Shown: positions 5,551 through 6,749 of the stretch, one piece after another
Numbering within the stretch: the stretch's first letter is position 1
How the letters are laid out: every line of letters starts with the position of its first letter
Assembly: GCA_902491135.1 (NCBI GenBank)
Contig: CABUGR010000054.1
Coordinates: 1 to 6,749 of the forward strand
Length of the DNA: 6,749 nt
Direction of reading: 5' to 3'
Source of the DNA: an uncultured Collinsella sp.
GTDB taxonomy: Bacteria > Actinomycetota > Coriobacteriia > Coriobacteriales > Coriobacteriaceae
Position numbers and translations under genes: made by a program
The notes under the pieces: model-generated
What the model was told of the DNA's origin: nothing
Database searches by the model: none
Seen by the model: only the letters and a program-made list of their open reading frames with translations

Positions 5551-6585
5551 TTAGTAGTTCATCTGGTGATAGTAACGACGCGTGGTGAGCGGGTGGTTAC
5601 GGACGTGCTCGAGATGGCAGCTCAGACGCTCGGTGATGGTGTAGGTGACCATCGGGGAGACGATCTTACGGAACTCGGGGTCGCTGAACGGCAGCTCGAC
5701 CTCGGCAGTGTCGAACTTGTTCACGCGGACATGGACGCCCTTCTCGTCGGCGAGCATGTGAGTGAAGTTGTCCACGCGGTCCATGAGCTTACGGGTGTCG
5801 TCCTCGCCGTAGAGCATGATGAGGCTCGTGCCCTCCTCACACAGCTCGATGGTGCCGTGGAAGAACTCGGCGGCGTGGATGGACTTGGTCTTGATCCACT
5901 GCATCTCCTCGAGAATGCACATGGCGTAGTCGTAGGCCTCACCCCAGAGCATGCCGGAGCCGATCACCATGTGGTAGTCGGTGTCCTTGAAGTCCTCGGC
6001 CATGGCGGCGCAGCGCTCGTCCTGAGCGTCCTTGGCCTTGATGAGGTACGGAGCAATCTTGCCGAACTCCTCCATGAAGGTGTCGTACTTGGGGAAAGCG
6101 CCGGCGTTCTTGAGGAAGCGGGCGACCAGCGTGATCTGGTAGGTGTAGATGGCCTCGCACAGGACGTCGTCCTCGGCGAAGCTGAAGAACTTGTAATCGG
6201 CGTACTCAGTGGCCGGGGTGTTGTCGTTGGAGACATACATCAGCGTGCGGGCGCCCTGCTCCTGGCAGAACTTGGCAGCCTCGATGATCTCGGGGGTGGT
6301 GCCGGTGCGGGTGGAGAAGACGCAGACCGAGTCCTTGTTGAAGGTCTTGGGCGGGCAGGCGAGGAACTCAGCGGCAATCTCGCAGTGGACGTCGACGTCG
6401 GCCGTGGTGGTCTCGACCCAATACTTCATCGGGAGCGTGTGGGCCCAGGTGCCGCCGCAGCCGATGAAGAAGATGTTGGAATAACCCTGCTCGCAGACCT
6501 TGTCCACGGCAGCCTCAATCTGAGGACGGAGAGCGAGGGCATCGCTCACAACCTTCTCGTAACGAGGCTCATCGAAATTGAACAT
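5551..6585 (-). CDS. SIS-domain sugar-phosphate deglycase/isomerase, FrlB/FraB-like
   Basis: Cytoplasmic enzyme of 344 residues with two SIS domains. SIS 1 (about 37-160) has FFIGCGGTWAHT (39-50) and the phosphate-binding STRTGTTPE (91-99). SIS 2 (about 205-325) has VIGSGMLWGEAYDYA (207-221), and HAAEFFHG (237-244) with the Glu and His expected near the active site. The C-terminus HPLTTRRY (331-338) is, from memory, very like FraB and similar to the RRYY end of FrlB. Those enzymes cleave 6-phosphorylated Amadori products such as fructose-asparagine or fructoselysine into glucose 6-phosphate and the amino acid; Gfr deglycases of Salmonella are coupled to mannose-family PTS. Placement before EIIC and EIID fits the same logic. 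A GlmS- or AgaS-like isomerase/deaminase is the alternative. ATG is preceded by AGGAG (6596-6592, 6-nt spacer). G/C-ending codons are strongly preferred, suggesting high expression. Confidence 0.9.
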   Translation of the reverse strand: MFNFDEPRYEKVVSDALALRPQIEAAVDKVCEQGYSNIFFIGCGGTWAHTLPMKYWVETTTADVDVHCEIAAEFLACPPKTFNKDSVCVFSTRTGTTPEIIEAAKFCQEQGARTLMYVSNDNTPATEYADYKFFSFAEDDVLCEAIYTYQITLVARFLKNAGAFPKYDTFMEEFGKIAPYLIKAKDAQDERCAAMAEDFKDTDYHMVIGSGMLWGEAYDYAMCILEEMQWIKTKSIHAAEFFHGTIELCEEGTSLIMLYGEDDTRKLMDRVDNFTHMLADEKGVHVRVNKFDTAEVELPFSDPEFRKIVSPMVTYTITERLSCHLEHVRNHPLTTRRYYHQMNY

Positions 6586-6605
6586 CCCTTACTCCTAACT
6601 CACTT

Positions 6606-6626
6606 GGATGAACCCTTCATTCATCC
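6606..6626. promoter_or_regulatory. Operator-like dyad in the SIS operon leader
   Basis: GGATGAA (6606-6612) and TTCATCC (6620-6626) form a 7-bp perfect inverted repeat with a 7-nt centre; a nested ATGAA-CCC-TTCAT (6608-6620) uses the same left arm. It begins 9 nt downstream of the -10 element, at or just past the expected transcription start, which is the usual place for a repressor site. A small leader hairpin is the alternative. The regulator is not in the window. Confidence 0.5.
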
Positions 6627-6635
6627 CATGACGTT

Positions 6636-6663
6636 ATAATACTTTATATAACTAACTATGCAA
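6636..6663 (-). promoter_or_regulatory. Promoter of the SIS-EIIC-EIID operon
   Basis: Minus-strand TTGCAT (6663-6658) and TATTAT (6641-6636) are separated by 16 nt, a good σ70-type pair. The sequence just upstream (about 6670-6695) is rich in A-tracts on the minus strand (AAAAATC-AAAAAAATC), resembling an UP element. This places the start near 6628, giving a leader of about 43 nt. Together with the codon bias of the SIS gene it suggests strong expression. Confidence 0.65.
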
Positions 6664-6700
6664 GAGCTATTTCAGATTTTTTTGATTTTTCTTTAATCAG

Positions 6701-6723
6701 AACCACCCTTAAAAAGGGTGGTT
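6701..6723. terminator. 10-bp hairpin at the right edge, possible terminator of the next unit
   Basis: AACCACCCTT (6701-6710) and AAGGGTGGTT (6714-6723) pair perfectly around AAA. It lies upstream of the operon promoter, so it probably ends a leftward transcript entering from beyond the window. Neither strand has a good U-tract directly after the stem: minus continues CTGATT, plus continues TGCTCTT. The terminator role is therefore only likely. Confidence 0.5.
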
Positions 6724-6749
6724 TGCTCTTAGGGTATAACCCACGGGCC

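Noticed and set aside
5542..6639. Long plus-strand open frame of 365 codons antisense to the SIS gene
   Set aside because: It mirrors the SIS gene, whose strong G/C-ending codon bias removes stops on the opposite strand. The translation is Val/Leu/Gly/Glu-rich with no domain, and the minus-strand protein has clear SIS motifs.
6658..6663. σ54-type -12 element (TTGCA) upstream of the SIS operon, as for LevR/GfrR-controlled PTS operons
   Set aside because: There is no GG element at the right distance upstream, and the same bases fit a σ70 -35 with a good -10 downstream. Actinobacteria generally lack σ54.

Overview
This window comes from a bacterial chromosome with moderately high GC. The frequent GTG starts, Shine-Dalgarno sites, G/C-ending codons and the mannose-family PTS plus SIS-deglycase gene set suggest a gut Actinobacterium of the Coriobacteriia, perhaps Collinsella. 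That placement is inference from gene style; no rRNA or marker gene is present. Five of the six genes lie on the minus strand.

Left part (1-3415): accessory-looking genes. A minus-strand HNH endonuclease with an SRA-like N-terminal region (59-1141) is divergent from a short plus-strand gene for an unrecognised, mostly helical protein (1357-1848). A large minus-strand gene (1949-3415) converges on that small gene. It encodes an AlbA_2 (Schlafen-type) domain, an HATPase_c_4-like domain and a C-terminal winged helix.

Middle (3416-3847): a 432-base gene-free region and the most unusual DNA in the window. An 11-bp motif, TTATCTCTCRT, occurs repeatedly in two ~71-bp modules (3478-3548 and 3643-3713). 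Each module has three direct and two inverted copies at identical offsets (0, 13, 18 further, then 53 and 60). The modules flank a segment containing a 12-bp dyad (3594-3622) and a CATGT/ACATG palindrome. The array lies immediately upstream of the AlbA_2/winged-helix gene, so an autoregulatory operator array is the simplest reading. A strong intrinsic terminator (3761-3802) separates it from the next operon.

Right part (3848-6749): a minus-strand operon in the order SIS sugar-phosphate deglycase/isomerase, PTS EIIC, PTS EIID. It has a recognisable promoter with an A-tract upstream, an operator-like dyad in the leader, a perfect 13-bp intercistronic hairpin between SIS and EIIC, and a TAATG stop/start overlap between EIIC and EIID. 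The SIS protein resembles the FrlB/FraB/Gfr deglycases that cleave phosphorylated Amadori compounds, so the likely job is uptake and phosphorylation of a glycated amino acid or amino sugar followed by cytoplasmic cleavage. EIIA and EIIB, needed for phosphotransfer, are not in the visible operon.
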